The notes: generated from the sequence alone by a model not told the origin. A stretch of 64,000 bases of DNA from Boseongicola sp. H5 (GCA_020622165.1 JACNMN010000001.1:496001-560000); one strand, 5' to 3'. Shown: positions 25,558 through 36,843, counted from the stretch's first letter. A program made the numbers and translations.

Positions 25558-27117
25558 TCACAAATCCATCAGCAGACGCCGGGGATCCTCAAGCGCCTCT
25601 TTCACTCGCACAAGGAAGGTCACGGCGCCTTTGCCGTCTACGATCCGGTGGTCGTAGGACAGCGCCAGATACATCATCGGGCGGATCACCACCTCGCCAT
25701 TGATCGCCATCGGGCGGTCCTGGATCTTGTGCATCCCCAGAATGCCCGATTGCGGCGGGTTCAGAATGGGCGAGGACATCAGCGAGCCATAGACCCCGCC
25801 ATTGGAGAGCGTGAAGGTGCCGCCCTGCATCTCGGCCATGGACAGTTTGCCGTCGCGGGCGCGGCGGCCCTTCTCGGCGATCGCCTTCTCGATCTCGGCG
25901 AAGGACATCGAATCCGCGTCCCGGATGACCGGCACCACAAGACCCGTGGGGGTACCCGCCGCCACGCCCATATGCACGAAGTTCTTGTAGACGATATCGG
26001 TGCCGTCGATCTCCGCATTCACTTCGGGGACTTCTTTCAGGGCATGGCAGCATGCCTTGGTGAAGAAGGACATGAAGCCCAGACGAACGCCGTGCTTCTT
26101 CTCGAACTGGTCCTTGTACTGGTTGCGCAGCGCCATGACCTCGGTCATGTCCACCTCGTTATAGGTGGTCAGCATGGCAGCCGTGTTCTGGCTGTCCTTC
26201 AGGCGCTTGGCGATGGTCTGGCGCAGCCGGGTCATCTTGACCCGTTCCTCGCGCGCGGCATCATCGGCGGGCACCGGGGCGCGGGGCGCCGCCGGCGCGG
26301 ATGCGGTGGGCGCGGACGCCGACGTGGCGGCCGCAACCGCTTTCTGCACGTCCTCCTTCATGATCCGTCCATCCCGGCCGGATCCCTTGACCTGATCGGG
26401 GCTCAAGCCCTTTTCGGCCATCATCTTCCTGGCAGACGGGGCGTCTTCCACATCGCCGCGGCCTTTGCCTGCATCCGCCGCATCCGGCGCTTTCGGTGCC
26501 GCCGTCTCGGCGCCCCCTTCCGCCGGTGGCGTGGCACTGCCCGCGGCGGCTTCGGCCCCTGCGCCGGCACTCATCACCGCCAGCTTGCCCCCGGCCTCCA
26601 CCGTCTCGCCTTCGGCGGCCAGGATCTCGGTCAGGGTTCCCGATGCGGGCGCGGGCACCTCCACGGACACCTTGTCCGTCTCCAGCTCGCACAGCATCTC
26701 ATCCTGGGTGACGCTGTCGCCGACGGCCTTGAACCAGGTCGACACGGTCGCCTCGGTCACGCTTTCACCAAGCGTCGGCACCATGACGTCCACGCTTTCG
26801 CCTTGGCCGCCACTGTCCTTGGCGTCAGCCTTGGCGGCGGGCGCGGCCTTGTCCTTGGCGGGCGCCTCCGATCCGGCATCGCCTTCGCTGAGCGTCGCGA
26901 GCAGGGCATCGACCCCCACGGTCTCGCCTTCCGCCGCGACGATCTCCGCCAGGGTTCCGGCAGCGGGCGACGGTACTTCGACCGTGACCTTGTCGGTTTC
27001 CAGTTCACAGAGCATTTCATCGACCGCAACGGCTTCCCCCGGTTTCTTGAACCAGGTCGCCACGGTGGCTTCTGTCACGCTTTCGCCCAGGGTGGGTACG
27101 CGCACTTCAACGGACAT
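25558..27117 (-). CDS. odhB: 2-oxoglutarate dehydrogenase E2 (dihydrolipoyl succinyltransferase)
   Basis: A 519-residue E2 core subunit transferring succinyl groups to CoA. It has two lipoyl domains, each with ELETDKV (lipoyl Lys43 and Lys149), separated by Ala/Pro-rich linkers. A peripheral subunit-binding domain lies at about 228-262 ([20 protein letters not shown]). The acyltransferase domain ends in [13 protein letters not shown] (His490, Asp494). The duplicated lipoyl domain makes it longer than single-lipoyl E2o proteins such as that of E. coli. It follows odhA by 3 bp. Confidence 0.96.
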   Translation of the reverse strand: MSVEVRVPTLGESVTEATVATWFKKPGEAVAVDEMLCELETDKVTVEVPSPAAGTLAEIVAAEGETVGVDALLATLSEGDAGSEAPAKDKAAPAAKADAKDSGGQGESVDVMVPTLGESVTEATVSTWFKAVGDSVTQDEMLCELETDKVSVEVPAPASGTLTEILAAEGETVEAGGKLAVMSAGAGAEAAAGSATPPAEGGAETAAPKAPDAADAGKGRGDVEDAPSARKMMAEKGLSPDQVKGSGRDGRIMKEDVQKAVAAATSASAPTASAPAAPRAPVPADDAAREERVKMTRLRQTIAKRLKDSQNTAAMLTTYNEVDMTEVMALRNQYKDQFEKKHGVRLGFMSFFTKACCHALKEVPEVNAEIDGTDIVYKNFVHMGVAAGTPTGLVVPVIRDADSMSFAEIEKAIAEKGRRARDGKLSMAEMQGGTFTLSNGGVYGSLMSSPILNPPQSGILGMHKIQDRPMAINGEVVIRPMMYLALSYDHRIVDGKGAVTFLVRVKEALEDPRRLLMDL

Positions 27118-27120
27118 CGC

Positions 27121-30084
27121 TTATTTCCCTTCGATCGTCAGCGCATCATTCACGAGCGCGGCTTGTTGTGCTTTGTGTTGGCTCGCCAATCCTGTCGCCG
27201 GCGACGCGGAGGCCTGCCGCCCGACATAGACCGGCCGCTTGTGCTTGGCTTTCAGGCGCGTCAGGACCCATTCAAGGTTCGGTTCGACGAAACTCCACCC
27301 ACCCTGGTTCTTGGGCTCTTCCTGGCACCAGTACATCTCGGCCCCCTTGAAGCGTTCAAGCTCCTTCATCAGGGCAAGGGCCGGGAACGGGTAGAACTGC
27401 TCCAGCCGAAGCAGGTAGATATCGTCGATACCGCGCGCATCGCGCTCTTCCAGCAGGTCGTAATACACCTTGCCCGAACACAGCACGACCCGTCTGATCT
27501 TGTCATCGGGTTGCAGCTCGGTCTCGGAATGGCCCTTCTGCGCATCGTCCCAAAGCACCCGGTGAAAGCTGGATCCGGTCGTGAAATCCTCGGTCTCGCT
27601 GACCGCCAGCTTGTGCCGGAGCAGCGATTTCGGCGTCATCAGGACCAGCGGTTTGCGGAAACTGCGATGGATCTGCCGGCGCAGGATGTGAAAGTAGTTC
27701 GCGGGCGTGGTGCAGTTGGCGACGATCCAGTTGTCTTCCGCACACATCTGCAGGAAGCGCTCCAGCCGGGCGGAGGAATGCTCCGGCCCCTGCCCTTCGA
27801 AACCATGCGGCAGCAGCATCACCAGACCCGACATCCGCAGCCATTTGCGTTCGCCCGACGAGATGAACTGGTCGAACATGATCTGGGCGCCATTGGCGAA
27901 ATCGCCGAACTGCGCCTCCCACATCACCAGCGCATTGGGTTCCGCCAGAGAATAGCCGTACTCGAACCCCAGAACCGCGTATTCCGACAGCATCGAGTCG
28001 ATCACTTCATACCGCGCCTGCCCTTCACGGACGTGGTTGAGCGGGTAATACCGTTCTTCGGTTTCCTGATCGATCAGCGCGGAATGGCGCTGGCTGAACG
28101 TGCCGCGCGTCGAATCCTGACCGGCCAGACGCACCGGATAGCCCTCGGTCAGCAGCGAGCCGAAGGCCAGCGCCTCCGCCGTTGCCCAGTCGAACCCGGT
28201 GCCACTGTCGAACATCTGCTTCTTGCTTTCGAGCAGGCGGCCCACGGTCTTGTGCAGCTTGAAGCCATTGGATGCACGCGCAAGGGCGGCGCCCACCTGT
28301 TCGAAGGTTTCCGGGTTGATCGCCGTCTCGCCGCGCTGGTACTCCTCCCCCTCGCGGTCCAGATGGGACCAGCGGCCATCCAGCCAATCGGCCTTGTTGG
28401 GCTTGTAATCCTTGCCCGCTTCGAACTCTTCGTTCAGATGGGCCTGGAACGCGGCCTTCATATCCTCGATTTCACCTTCGGGGATCAGACCGTCCTTCAC
28501 CAGACGTTCGGTATAGAGCTGAAGCGTCGTCTTCTGCTTCTTGATCTTCTTGTACATGATCGGGTTGGTGAACATGGGTTCATCACCCTCGTTATGACCG
28601 AACCGCCGATAGCAGAAGATGTCGATGACGACGTCCTTGTGGAACATCTGTCTGAATTCGGTGGCCACCTTGGCCGCATGCACCACGGCTTCCGGATCGT
28701 CGCCGTTCACGTGGAAGATCGGGGCCTCCACCATCAGCGCGATATCGGTGGGGTACGGGCTGGAGCGGCTGAAATGCGGCGCCGTCGTGAAGCCGATCTG
28801 GTTGTTCACGACGATATGCATCGTACCACCGGTGCGATGCCCGCGCAGGCCGGACAGGCCGAAGCATTCGGCCACCACGCCCTGCCCGGCAAAGGCCGCG
28901 TCACCATGGAGCAGGATCGGCAGAACGCTGGTGCGTTCCGGATCGTTGTTCTGGTCCTGTTTGGCGCGGGCCTTGCCCAGAACGACCGGGTTCACAGCTT
29001 CCAGATGGGACGGGTTGGCCGTCAGGGACAGATGGACGGAGTTCCCGTCGAATTCCCGGTCGCTCGACGCGCCCAGATGGTACTTCACGTCGCCCGAGCC
29101 ATCGACGTCTTCCGGCTTGAAGGAGCCACCCTGAAACTCATTGAAAATCGCGCGGTAGGGTTTGGCCATGACATTGGCCAGCACACTCAACCGCCCCCGG
29201 TGCGGCATGCCGACGATAATGTCTTTCACACCCAAGGCACCGCCGCGCTTGATGATCTGCTCCATCGCCGGGATCAGGCTTTCACCTCCATCCAGACCGA
29301 ACCGCTTGGTGCCCATGTATTTGACATGGAGGAACTTCTCGAAGCCCTCCGCCTCGACCATCTTGTTGAGGATCGCCCGGCGCCCTTCGCGGGTGAAGGC
29401 CACCTCTTTGCCGAAGCCTTCGATCCGCTCCTTCAGCCATGCGGCTTCGGTCGGGTTCGAGATATGCATGTATTGCAGCGCGAAGGTGCCGCAATACGTC
29501 CGCTTCACGATGTCGACGATCTGGCGCATCGAGGCCATTTGCAGGCCGAGCACATTGTCGATGAAGATCGGCCGATCCATGTCGGATTCGGTGAAGCCGT
29601 AGGATTTCGGGTCCAGTTCCGGGTGCGGGGTCTGGTCGCGCATGCCGAGCGGGTCGAGATCGGCCACCAGATGGCCCCGGATGCGGTAGGCGCGGATCAG
29701 CATCAGCGCCCGGATCGAATCGAGCACGGCGCGCTGCACCTGATCATCGCTCAGCGAGACGCCCTTCTCCGTCGCCTTGCCCCTGATCTTGTCGCCTGCG
29801 CCTTTCATCTCCTCGGCTGCCGCCGGCCACTCCCCGGTCAGCGCATGGGTCATCTCGTCGGCGGGTTCGGGCGGCCAGTCGCTCCTCGCCCAGGACGGGC
29901 CGGAGGCTTCGGCTTTCACCTCCATCTCCGCATCGCCAAGCGCCCGGAAGAACTCCTGCCAGGCCGCATCGACGGCGTTCGGGTCATTGGCGTATCGGGC
30001 GTAAAGCTGCTCCAGATACTCGGCATTGTGGCCTTGCATGAAGCTCGACGCGTGGAACTGGTCGTTCGGGGATTGGTCGGTCAT
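27121..30084 (-). CDS. odhA: 2-oxoglutarate dehydrogenase E1 component
   Basis: A 987-residue thiamine-diphosphate enzyme that decarboxylates 2-oxoglutarate and succinylates the E2 lipoyl group. An N-terminal helical segment (HNAEYLEQLYARYANDP) is typical of E1o. The ThDP site includes IVVNNQIGFTT and the GDAAF/GQGVVAE region, and the pyrimidine-binding part has QFGDFANGAQIMFDQFISS. The start is ATG 30084 (MTDQSP) with AGGAG 7-8 bases upstream; a seven-codon extension is rejected. Order odhA-odhB with 3 bp between them. Confidence 0.96.
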   Translation of the reverse strand: MTDQSPNDQFHASSFMQGHNAEYLEQLYARYANDPNAVDAAWQEFFRALGDAEMEVKAEASGPSWARSDWPPEPADEMTHALTGEWPAAAEEMKGAGDKIRGKATEKGVSLSDDQVQRAVLDSIRALMLIRAYRIRGHLVADLDPLGMRDQTPHPELDPKSYGFTESDMDRPIFIDNVLGLQMASMRQIVDIVKRTYCGTFALQYMHISNPTEAAWLKERIEGFGKEVAFTREGRRAILNKMVEAEGFEKFLHVKYMGTKRFGLDGGESLIPAMEQIIKRGGALGVKDIIVGMPHRGRLSVLANVMAKPYRAIFNEFQGGSFKPEDVDGSGDVKYHLGASSDREFDGNSVHLSLTANPSHLEAVNPVVLGKARAKQDQNNDPERTSVLPILLHGDAAFAGQGVVAECFGLSGLRGHRTGGTMHIVVNNQIGFTTAPHFSRSSPYPTDIALMVEAPIFHVNGDDPEAVVHAAKVATEFRQMFHKDVVIDIFCYRRFGHNEGDEPMFTNPIMYKKIKKQKTTLQLYTERLVKDGLIPEGEIEDMKAAFQAHLNEEFEAGKDYKPNKADWLDGRWSHLDREGEEYQRGETAINPETFEQVGAALARASNGFKLHKTVGRLLESKKQMFDSGTGFDWATAEALAFGSLLTEGYPVRLAGQDSTRGTFSQRHSALIDQETEERYYPLNHVREGQARYEVIDSMLSEYAVLGFEYGYSLAEPNALVMWEAQFGDFANGAQIMFDQFISSGERKWLRMSGLVMLLPHGFEGQGPEHSSARLERFLQMCAEDNWIVANCTTPANYFHILRRQIHRSFRKPLVLMTPKSLLRHKLAVSETEDFTTGSSFHRVLWDDAQKGHSETELQPDDKIRRVVLCSGKVYYDLLEERDARGIDDIYLLRLEQFYPFPALALMKELERFKGAEMYWCQEEPKNQGGWSFVEPNLEWVLTRLKAKHKRPVYVGRQASASPATGLASQHKAQQAALVNDALTIEGK

Positions 30085-30196
30085 GTCTTGGCTCCTGTCA
30101 GGCATTCCATGCGACGGGTTGGTTGGGGACGGGCAGGCGCATCAATCCAGTGCTCCCGGTCCAGTAGGGCGGTGGCGCTACCGCGGCATTGCTCGG

Positions 30197-30730
30197 TCAT
30201 GGTGTCACCTCATGTGGGTTGGGACCGTACATGTTTGGACCGGGTTGGGATGGTTCGGCCATCTGACTGAAAAGGGCGGACCCAAGGATCAGGCCCGTCG
30301 CGAACTGATGGATCGCCACGGGTACGAGCACGATCATACCCGAGCCCCAAAACAGGAAGACTACGAACCCGGCTGGACCGTCGGCGCCCGCTGTGGCGTC
30401 ATTCGCCCACGACGTCAAAGCCCCGCTTGCCCAGCTTGCAAGAAGGAAACCAGCCAGTGCCTTGGCTGGTTCGTCGAATGCAATACGGGCTTCACCGGTG
30501 TCCGCAAGTCGGCGGCAACTGACCGCACAAATTGGCAGGAGTGCGACCAATGCTGTGCCTACTTTGACCTGCCAAGAGTGTTCCGGCAGAGCGAGGCTCG
30601 CGAGCACGAGACCCGCTGCGAAAATCGCCAAACCGACAGGCAGGAACCACCAATACTCTGCTCGGCATGACCTCCCAGAGAACTGGAACGCCTTTCGTAA
30701 TCCCGCGCGTATGGCTTTGCCCGCTGTCAT
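30197..30730 (-). CDS. DUF805 family membrane protein
   Basis: A 177-residue membrane protein with about four hydrophobic segments. The DUF805 hallmarks are FQFSGRSCRAEYWWF near the N-terminus and SCRRLADTG mid-protein. It has no known enzymatic role. It lies between sucD and odhA, starting just 4 bp after the sucD stop, so it is cotranscribed with TCA genes although unrelated to the cycle. TTG 30742 is an alternative start; ATG 30730 is preferred. About 110 bp without a gene separate it from odhA. Confidence 0.8.
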   Translation of the reverse strand: MTAGKAIRAGLRKAFQFSGRSCRAEYWWFLPVGLAIFAAGLVLASLALPEHSWQVKVGTALVALLPICAVSCRRLADTGEARIAFDEPAKALAGFLLASWASGALTSWANDATAGADGPAGFVVFLFWGSGMIVLVPVAIHQFATGLILGSALFSQMAEPSQPGPNMYGPNPHEVTP

Positions 30731-30734
30731 TACC

Positions 30735-31616
30735 TCACCCAATCGCCTTCAACACGGCCTCGCCCAGACCGGCGGGGCTTTCGGCCACCACGATGCCTGC
30801 GCTCTGCATCGCTTCGATCTTGTCCTCGGCGCCGCCCTTGCCACCGGCGACGATGGCACCGGCGTGGCCCATGCGGCGGCCCGGAGGGGCGGTGCGGCCT
30901 GCGATGAAGCCGGCGGTGGGCTTCCAGCGGCCCTTTTTCTTCTCATCGGCCAGGAACTGCGCCGCTTCTTCCTCGGCGCTGCCGCCGATCTCGCCAATCA
31001 TGATGATGCTTTCCGTCTCGTCATCGGCCAGAAACCATTCAAGCACATCGATATGTTCGGTTCCCTTGATGGGGTCGCCGCCGATGCCGACGCAGGTCGA
31101 CTGGCCCAGACCCACATCGGAGGTCTGTTTCACGGCCTCATAGGTCAGCGTGCCCGAACGGGAGACCACGCCACAGGAACCGCGTTTGTGGATATGGCCG
31201 GGCATGATGCCGATCTTGCAGGCATCCGGGGTGATGACACCCGGGCAGTTCGGCCCGATCAGGATGCTGCCGGAGCCTTCCAGCGCACGTTTGACCCGCA
31301 TCATGTCGAGGACCGGAATGCCCTCGGTGATGCAGCAGATCAGCTCCATCTCCGCATCGATCGCTTCCAGGATCGAGTCCGCGGCAAAGGGCGGTGGCAC
31401 ATAGATGACGCTCGCATTCGCCCCGGTCACCGCCTTCGCCTCGTGCACGGAGTTGAAGACCGGCAGATCCAGATGCGTCATGCCACCTTTGCCCGGCGTC
31501 ACCCCGCCCACCATTTTCGTACCGTAGGCGATGGCCTGTTCGGAATGGAACGTGCCCTGGCTTCCGGTGAAACCCTGACAGATCACCTTGGTGTTTTCAT
31601 CTACGAGTACGGCCAT
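30735..31616 (-). CDS. sucD: succinate-CoA ligase (ADP-forming) alpha subunit
   Basis: A 293-residue subunit carrying the CoA-binding domain and the phosphorylated histidine. The N-terminal CoA site is visible ([28 protein letters not shown]). The active-site histidine is in [15 protein letters not shown] near residue 250. It forms the alpha-beta enzyme with SucC, interconverting succinyl-CoA and succinate. Two small genes lie between it and sucC. Confidence 0.97.
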   Translation of the reverse strand: MAVLVDENTKVICQGFTGSQGTFHSEQAIAYGTKMVGGVTPGKGGMTHLDLPVFNSVHEAKAVTGANASVIYVPPPFAADSILEAIDAEMELICCITEGIPVLDMMRVKRALEGSGSILIGPNCPGVITPDACKIGIMPGHIHKRGSCGVVSRSGTLTYEAVKQTSDVGLGQSTCVGIGGDPIKGTEHIDVLEWFLADDETESIIMIGEIGGSAEEEAAQFLADEKKKGRWKPTAGFIAGRTAPPGRRMGHAGAIVAGGKGGAEDKIEAMQSAGIVVAESPAGLGEAVLKAIG

Positions 31617-31634
31617 ATGCCTGTTCCTTCTCGA

Positions 31635-32126
31635 TTAAGTCGCTGAGCCATAAAGGGCTGAGTAATAGGTTTCATTTCGATCAAACGGGCTTTGACGCGC
31701 GACGCCCAACACGGCCGGCACCGAAGACAGCGCCGCCGCGATCTCTGCCTGGGAGGAGCGGCTGACAAACACCAGCGAGCACGGGCCATCGGCCCGGATC
31801 GACAGGTTGTAGCGCTGATGGAAAAGGGTGCCCGTCCGGCTGTTGCGGACAAACCCGTTGGCCGCCGCGGCAGCATCCCGGTTCGAGGATGCGCATACAG
31901 TCTGCATCAGGGACGCGGCTGTCCGTGGCGGGGCCAGCGCCTCTCCGGGCGCGGCATCGGGCGTCGAGACGAGCCCCTGCGTCGCGGGGGCCGTGGGGGT
32001 CACCGGGGCCGTGGACACGCAGGCCGCAAGACCACCGCAAAAGGCAATGATGAAGAGCCGACGCAACCCCGTCGCCAGATACGTGCGGCGATCGAAACCA
32101 ATCATGCTTGGCCAGCCTTTCATCAT
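31635..32126 (-). CDS. putative lipoprotein between sucC and sucD
   Basis: A 163-residue protein. A basic N-terminus is followed by a hydrophobic stretch and a lipobox, FCGGLAAC, with the acylated Cys at about residue 36. A Thr/Pro/Ala linker and a small mature domain (VCASSNRDAAAAANGF, CSLVFVSRSS) follow. No family is recognised. Start ATG 32126 overlaps the preceding gene's stop (ATGA); ATG 32105 is an alternative that gives a shorter n-region. It probably sits at the periplasmic face of the inner or outer membrane. Confidence 0.7.
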   Translation of the reverse strand: MMKGWPSMIGFDRRTYLATGLRRLFIIAFCGGLAACVSTAPVTPTAPATQGLVSTPDAAPGEALAPPRTAASLMQTVCASSNRDAAAAANGFVRNSRTGTLFHQRYNLSIRADGPCSLVFVSRSSQAEIAAALSSVPAVLGVARQSPFDRNETYYSALYGSAT

Positions 32127-32398
32127 TGATCCCCACCTTGAAGTCCACCTGCAGGCGGCAGGCGTTCCAGATTCACGACCACCTCCGGTCTTCCCGGAGC
32201 CGGGCGTGTGCCCACATCAAGCACATTACGGAGATCGCGGACCTGACCGAACTCCATGGCTTCGGTTGCGGCGAAGGCGGGCTGGACAAGATCGGCGGCC
32301 AGGGGCGTCTGCGCCGCAACCGCCCTGCCCGCGCCGACCCCGATGAGCAGCACGATGCCGAGGCCATGAATGATCTGCCACAAGGAAAGGGATTTCAT
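32123..32398 (-). CDS. small hypothetical protein with N-terminal membrane/signal segment
   Basis: A 91-residue protein beginning with a hydrophobic signal-like helix (LWQIIHGLGIVLLIGVGAG). It then has a polar tail with RDLRNVLDVGTRPAPGRPEVVVNLERLPPAGG. The sequence gives no function. It starts 12 bases after the sucC stop and overlaps the following lipoprotein gene by ATGA. The pair is therefore embedded in the sucCD transcription unit. Confidence 0.65.
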   Translation of the reverse strand: MKSLSLWQIIHGLGIVLLIGVGAGRAVAAQTPLAADLVQPAFAATEAMEFGQVRDLRNVLDVGTRPAPGRPEVVVNLERLPPAGGLQGGDQ

Positions 32399-32410
32399 CG
32401 CCCCGTCGCC

Positions 32411-33604
32411 CTAGCCCTTCACCGCCGCCACGATCTTTTCAGCGCCGTCCTTCAGGTCATCCGCCGCGATCACGTTCAGGCCGGAATTGCGGATGATCTC
32501 CTTGCCCTTTTCAACATTCGTGCCTTCCAGACGCACCACGAGCGGCACCTCAAGACCCACCTCCTGCACGGCGGCGATCACGCCTTCGGCAATGATGTCG
32601 CAGCGCATGATGCCACCGAAGATGTTGACCAGAATGCCTTTGACCTGCGGGTCGGAGGTGATGATCTTGAAGGCCTCGGTCACCTTCTCCTTGGTCGCGC
32701 CGCCGCCCACGTCGAGGAAATTGGCGGGTTCCGAGCCGTAGAGCTTGATGATGTCCATCGTCGCCATGGCAAGGCCCGCGCCGTTGACCATGCAGCCGAT
32801 TTCCCCGTCGAGCGCGATGTAGTTCAGATCGTATTTCGAGGCGGCGAGTTCCTTCGGGTCCTCTTCCGTCTCATCGCGCAGCGCCGCGATATCGGCGTGG
32901 CGGTAAACGGCATTGCCATCGAAGCCGACCTTGGCATCCAGCACTTTCAGATCGCCGCTATCGGTCACGATCAGCGGGTTGATCTCCAGCATCTCCATGT
33001 CCTTCTCGGTGAAGGCCTGGTAAAGAAGCCCCATCAGGCGGACGCATTGCTTGACCTGCTGGCCTTCGAGACCGAGGGCGAAGGCAACCCGGCGGCCATG
33101 GAACCCCTGATACCCCGTCGCCGGGTCGACGCTGAAAGACAGGATCTTCTCGGGCGTCGCCGCCGCGACCTCCTCGATATCCATCCCACCCTCGGTGGAG
33201 CAGACGAACGAGATACGGCTGGTCTGGCGATCCACCAGAAGGGCCAGATACATCTCCGTCTGGATGCCCGAGCCATCTTCGATATAGATCCGGTTGACCT
33301 GCTTTCCCGCGGGGCCCGTCTGATGGGTCACCAGGGTACGGCCCAGCATCCGCTTGGCCTCGTCCGCGGCCTCTTCGACCGATTTGGCAAGGCGCACACC
33401 GCCCTTTTCACCGGCATCCGCTTCCTTGAAGCTGCCCTTGCCACGCCCGCCTGCGTGGATCTGCGCCTTCACGACCCAAAGCGGGCCGTCCAGCGCCCCA
33501 GCGGCGGTTTTTGCCTCTTCAGCCCGCATCACCACCCGGCCATCGCTGACCGGCGCGCCATAATCGCGAAGCAATGCCTTCGCCTGGTATTCATGAATAT
33601 TCAC
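32411..33604 (-). CDS. sucC: succinate-CoA ligase (ADP-forming) beta subunit
   Basis: A 397-residue ATP-grasp subunit that binds nucleotide and completes succinyl-CoA synthetase with SucD. Visible features are [16 protein letters not shown] at the start, the ATP-grasp strand [23 protein letters not shown], and [11 protein letters not shown] plus FLDVGGGAT of the CoA-ligase domain. First gene of the succinyl-CoA/2-oxoglutarate run on the minus strand; paired TGTGATCACA palindromes lie 110-140 bp upstream. Confidence 0.97.
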   Translation of the reverse strand: MNIHEYQAKALLRDYGAPVSDGRVVMRAEEAKTAAGALDGPLWVVKAQIHAGGRGKGSFKEADAGEKGGVRLAKSVEEAADEAKRMLGRTLVTHQTGPAGKQVNRIYIEDGSGIQTEMYLALLVDRQTSRISFVCSTEGGMDIEEVAAATPEKILSFSVDPATGYQGFHGRRVAFALGLEGQQVKQCVRLMGLLYQAFTEKDMEMLEINPLIVTDSGDLKVLDAKVGFDGNAVYRHADIAALRDETEEDPKELAASKYDLNYIALDGEIGCMVNGAGLAMATMDIIKLYGSEPANFLDVGGGATKEKVTEAFKIITSDPQVKGILVNIFGGIMRCDIIAEGVIAAVQEVGLEVPLVVRLEGTNVEKGKEIIRNSGLNVIAADDLKDGAEKIVAAVKG

Positions 33605-33713
33605 GAAACTGTCCCATGATTGGTGTTATCTGCTTGGGACTAAGCACAAGAATTGCACACAATAAAACGTCAATCTGACGCAGTATGGGGAATTCTGCCT
33701 AAAAAGCGACATT

Positions 33714-33744
33714 TGTGATCACAGCCAGAAAAAGTGTGATCACA
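33714..33744 (-). promoter_or_regulatory. paired TGTGATCACA operators upstream of sucC
   Basis: Two perfect 10-bp palindromes, TGTGATCACA at 33714-33723 and 33735-33744, are spaced 21 bp start to start (two helical turns). They lie 110-140 bp upstream of sucC and just beyond the stop of the glycosyltransferase gene. The same arrangement is found upstream of sdhC. The cognate regulator is unknown. Confidence 0.75.
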
Positions 33745-33747
33745 AAA

Positions 33748-34815
33748 TCAGGCGCGGGGCCGGGATCCGAACTCGGAAAGCGATTGCGAAAGGCCCGAAC
33801 TTTCAAGGAGCGTGCGCTCCCGCTCCTGCAAAACAGCGTCAAAAGCCCCGACCGTCAGATCAAGGGCGAGGTTGCTGCGCCCGGTGGTCGGATCAAACGC
33901 GCGGCAATCGAGAAGGCCAAGCGCCTGAAGATCGCCCATCTGGCGCGGCGTAAGATATCTCAGCCTGTCGTGAAACGCCCTCAGCCCCGGCGCATGTCCC
34001 GCACAGGCCGCCGCGTCCGCAATCTGGCTCCGCCGGTGGCGGGTCACGATCCGGTCGAGAATTTCGGGGTCATAGCTTGCGTATCGCAAGAGCTTCAAAA
34101 TCCAGTGGAGCGGCGTCAGACCGTCGAAATGCAGGATCCGGGCAGATGTGGAGCGCCGCAACCGCGCCCGGGCGCGTTCTCCCCCGCGGTCAAGAAACGC
34201 GGTATGGATCGACAGGGAAAACCCCTGGCCCACGGGCACCGCAACCTTGCCCGCGGCATGGCCCAAAAGCCCAAGCCGCCGATAGCCCCGATCCGCGCCG
34301 AACACCCGCCGCGCGACGGCGCGGTTTTCGCTCCTGGCGTCACCGGGGGCTGTCAGCGCGGGCATGAAACCGCCTTCGAAAAGGGTTTCCGGGGCCGATC
34401 CGGGCAGATAAATGCGCTCCCAAACCGGCAGTTGCAGCGCCATGGCGGTTCCGTTCAAGGCGGCCATCTCTCCGGCAATCGGGCGCTCCTGAAGCAGAAA
34501 CTCGTCCGCATCCAGATGGATGAGCCAATCGCATGCGGTTCGCGACAAGGCGTGGTTTGCATTCAGCGACTGCCGCCGCACCTGCGACGCGGGCCTTGCG
34601 CGCCGCTTGGCCTGTGTTCTCCAGTGATCCAGAGTGCACCTGACGACGCGGCAGCCCGGCATCGATTTCAACAGGTAGAAGGCCGGGTCGTGCGGGTCGT
34701 CCAGATAGACGTGAATTTCCGATGCGCCGCTCGCCAGATGCCAGGCGACATTGGCCTGAACCAGCACCGGCGGCTCCCGGACCGTCATCACGACACCCCA
34801 ACTCACATCGCCCAT
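33748..34815 (-). CDS. glycosyltransferase family 2 protein
   Basis: A 355-residue GT-A fold protein of the Glyco_tranf_2_4 type. It opens with WGVVMTVREPPVLVQANVAWHLASG, split here as WGVVMTVREP and WHLASG, and has a nucleotide-sugar strand EIHVYLDDPHD. The metal-binding motif LIHLDADEFLL lies near residues 97-107. Its basic C-terminal half is variable. It probably decorates a surface glycan; donor and acceptor are unknown. It lies between mdh and sucC on the same strand. Confidence 0.87.
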   Translation of the reverse strand: MGDVSWGVVMTVREPPVLVQANVAWHLASGASEIHVYLDDPHDPAFYLLKSMPGCRVVRCTLDHWRTQAKRRARPASQVRRQSLNANHALSRTACDWLIHLDADEFLLQERPIAGEMAALNGTAMALQLPVWERIYLPGSAPETLFEGGFMPALTAPGDARSENRAVARRVFGADRGYRRLGLLGHAAGKVAVPVGQGFSLSIHTAFLDRGGERARARLRRSTSARILHFDGLTPLHWILKLLRYASYDPEILDRIVTRHRRSQIADAAACAGHAPGLRAFHDRLRYLTPRQMGDLQALGLLDCRAFDPTTGRSNLALDLTVGAFDAVLQERERTLLESSGLSQSLSEFGSRPRA

Positions 34816-34949
34816 TATCCGCCCAAATCCAAACTCTGCGCCCGTTCAGCTATCTACCGTCTACCTGTCTTGCGAGGATCTGTCGCCATCGGGAAAAAGA
34901 AAATGGCGGCCGGGCGGGCCGCCATTCCAACTTGCAGATGCGTGACCGT

Positions 34950-36206
<1,257 letters not shown>

Positions 36207-36521
36207 TCAGAGCGGTTCCCCGGGCGCGGGCTGCACCAATGTCACGTAGGACGCGCCGGAGGCCATCAGGCAGGTCATCCCGTCCGCGCTTGTCACGGTG
36301 ATCGTCCATGTCCCGGTCTCGTCCGAGGCATAGACCTCGACGATACGGTTGCCCGGGCCCATCCCGATGGACCGCGCGGTTTCGCCGTACCGGCTGCTCA
36401 ATGTCCCGATGATCGCATCGCGCTGACCGCAAATCGCCTGTCCGTTCGATTGCGCCCCGGCGGGAAACGTCAGAGAGGCGAGCGTCAGCGCGGCCCCGAC
36501 AATCCTGTTCATTCTGGTCAT
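36207..36521 (-). CDS. small exported hypothetical protein
   Basis: A 104-residue protein. It has a signal peptide (MTRMNRIVGAALTLASLTF, cleavage near AGAQ) and a small mature domain with two cysteines (ICGQRD, MTCLMA) and a beta-rich stretch TGTWTITVTSADG. No family is assigned with confidence. The start is uncertain: ATG 36521 is preferred over 36536 and 36617 because it leaves a normal signal peptide. It lies upstream of and divergent from the malyl-CoA thioesterase gene. Confidence 0.72.
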   Translation of the reverse strand: MTRMNRIVGAALTLASLTFPAGAQSNGQAICGQRDAIIGTLSSRYGETARSIGMGPGNRIVEVYASDETGTWTITVTSADGMTCLMASGASYVTLVQPAPGEPL

Positions 36522-36843
36522 GGTCCTGCCTTTCATCTGCCGAGGGGCCCGGAGAAAAGCAGTCCGCAAGAGGGTGAGCGTGCGACCGCCTGGCTCCCCC
36601 TTTTGCTGTCTGGTCATTTGCCCGAAGGCTCGGGCGCCATCTGTCCTGTATCGGAAAAGATGACAAAAATTCCGTTAACTCCCGGGAAAAACCGTCATCC
36701 AACCGTGACAGGATCCCGCAGCTGAGCCGGAATTATAGCGGGTTCCGGCGCAACATAGTTTCGCCATGCTGCGGCATAACGGAACTTGCGTTCGCGCGGC
36801 AGGCATGATTCTTGCCAGTCCGACACGGATCGAAAGGCTTCCC
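36522..36843. other. 322-bp divergent intergenic region upstream of the malyl-CoA thioesterase gene
   Basis: No gene is evident. It contains a GCCCGA-AGGC-TCGGGC hairpin (36620-36635). It also holds an inverted repeat, GCCGGAA (36726-36732) with TTCCGGC (36743-36749), around a TTATAG sequence that may overlap the promoter. The ribosome-binding site AAAGG lies just before ATG 36844. Confidence 0.5.

Noticed and set aside
25477-30270. A 1597-codon open frame on the plus strand opposite odhA and odhB
   Set aside because: It is antisense to two unmistakable genes, has low-complexity His/Arg/Gly-rich translation and no domain. High GC and codon bias create such shadow frames; the same applies to other long antisense frames, such as 4250-6217 and 14078-16483.
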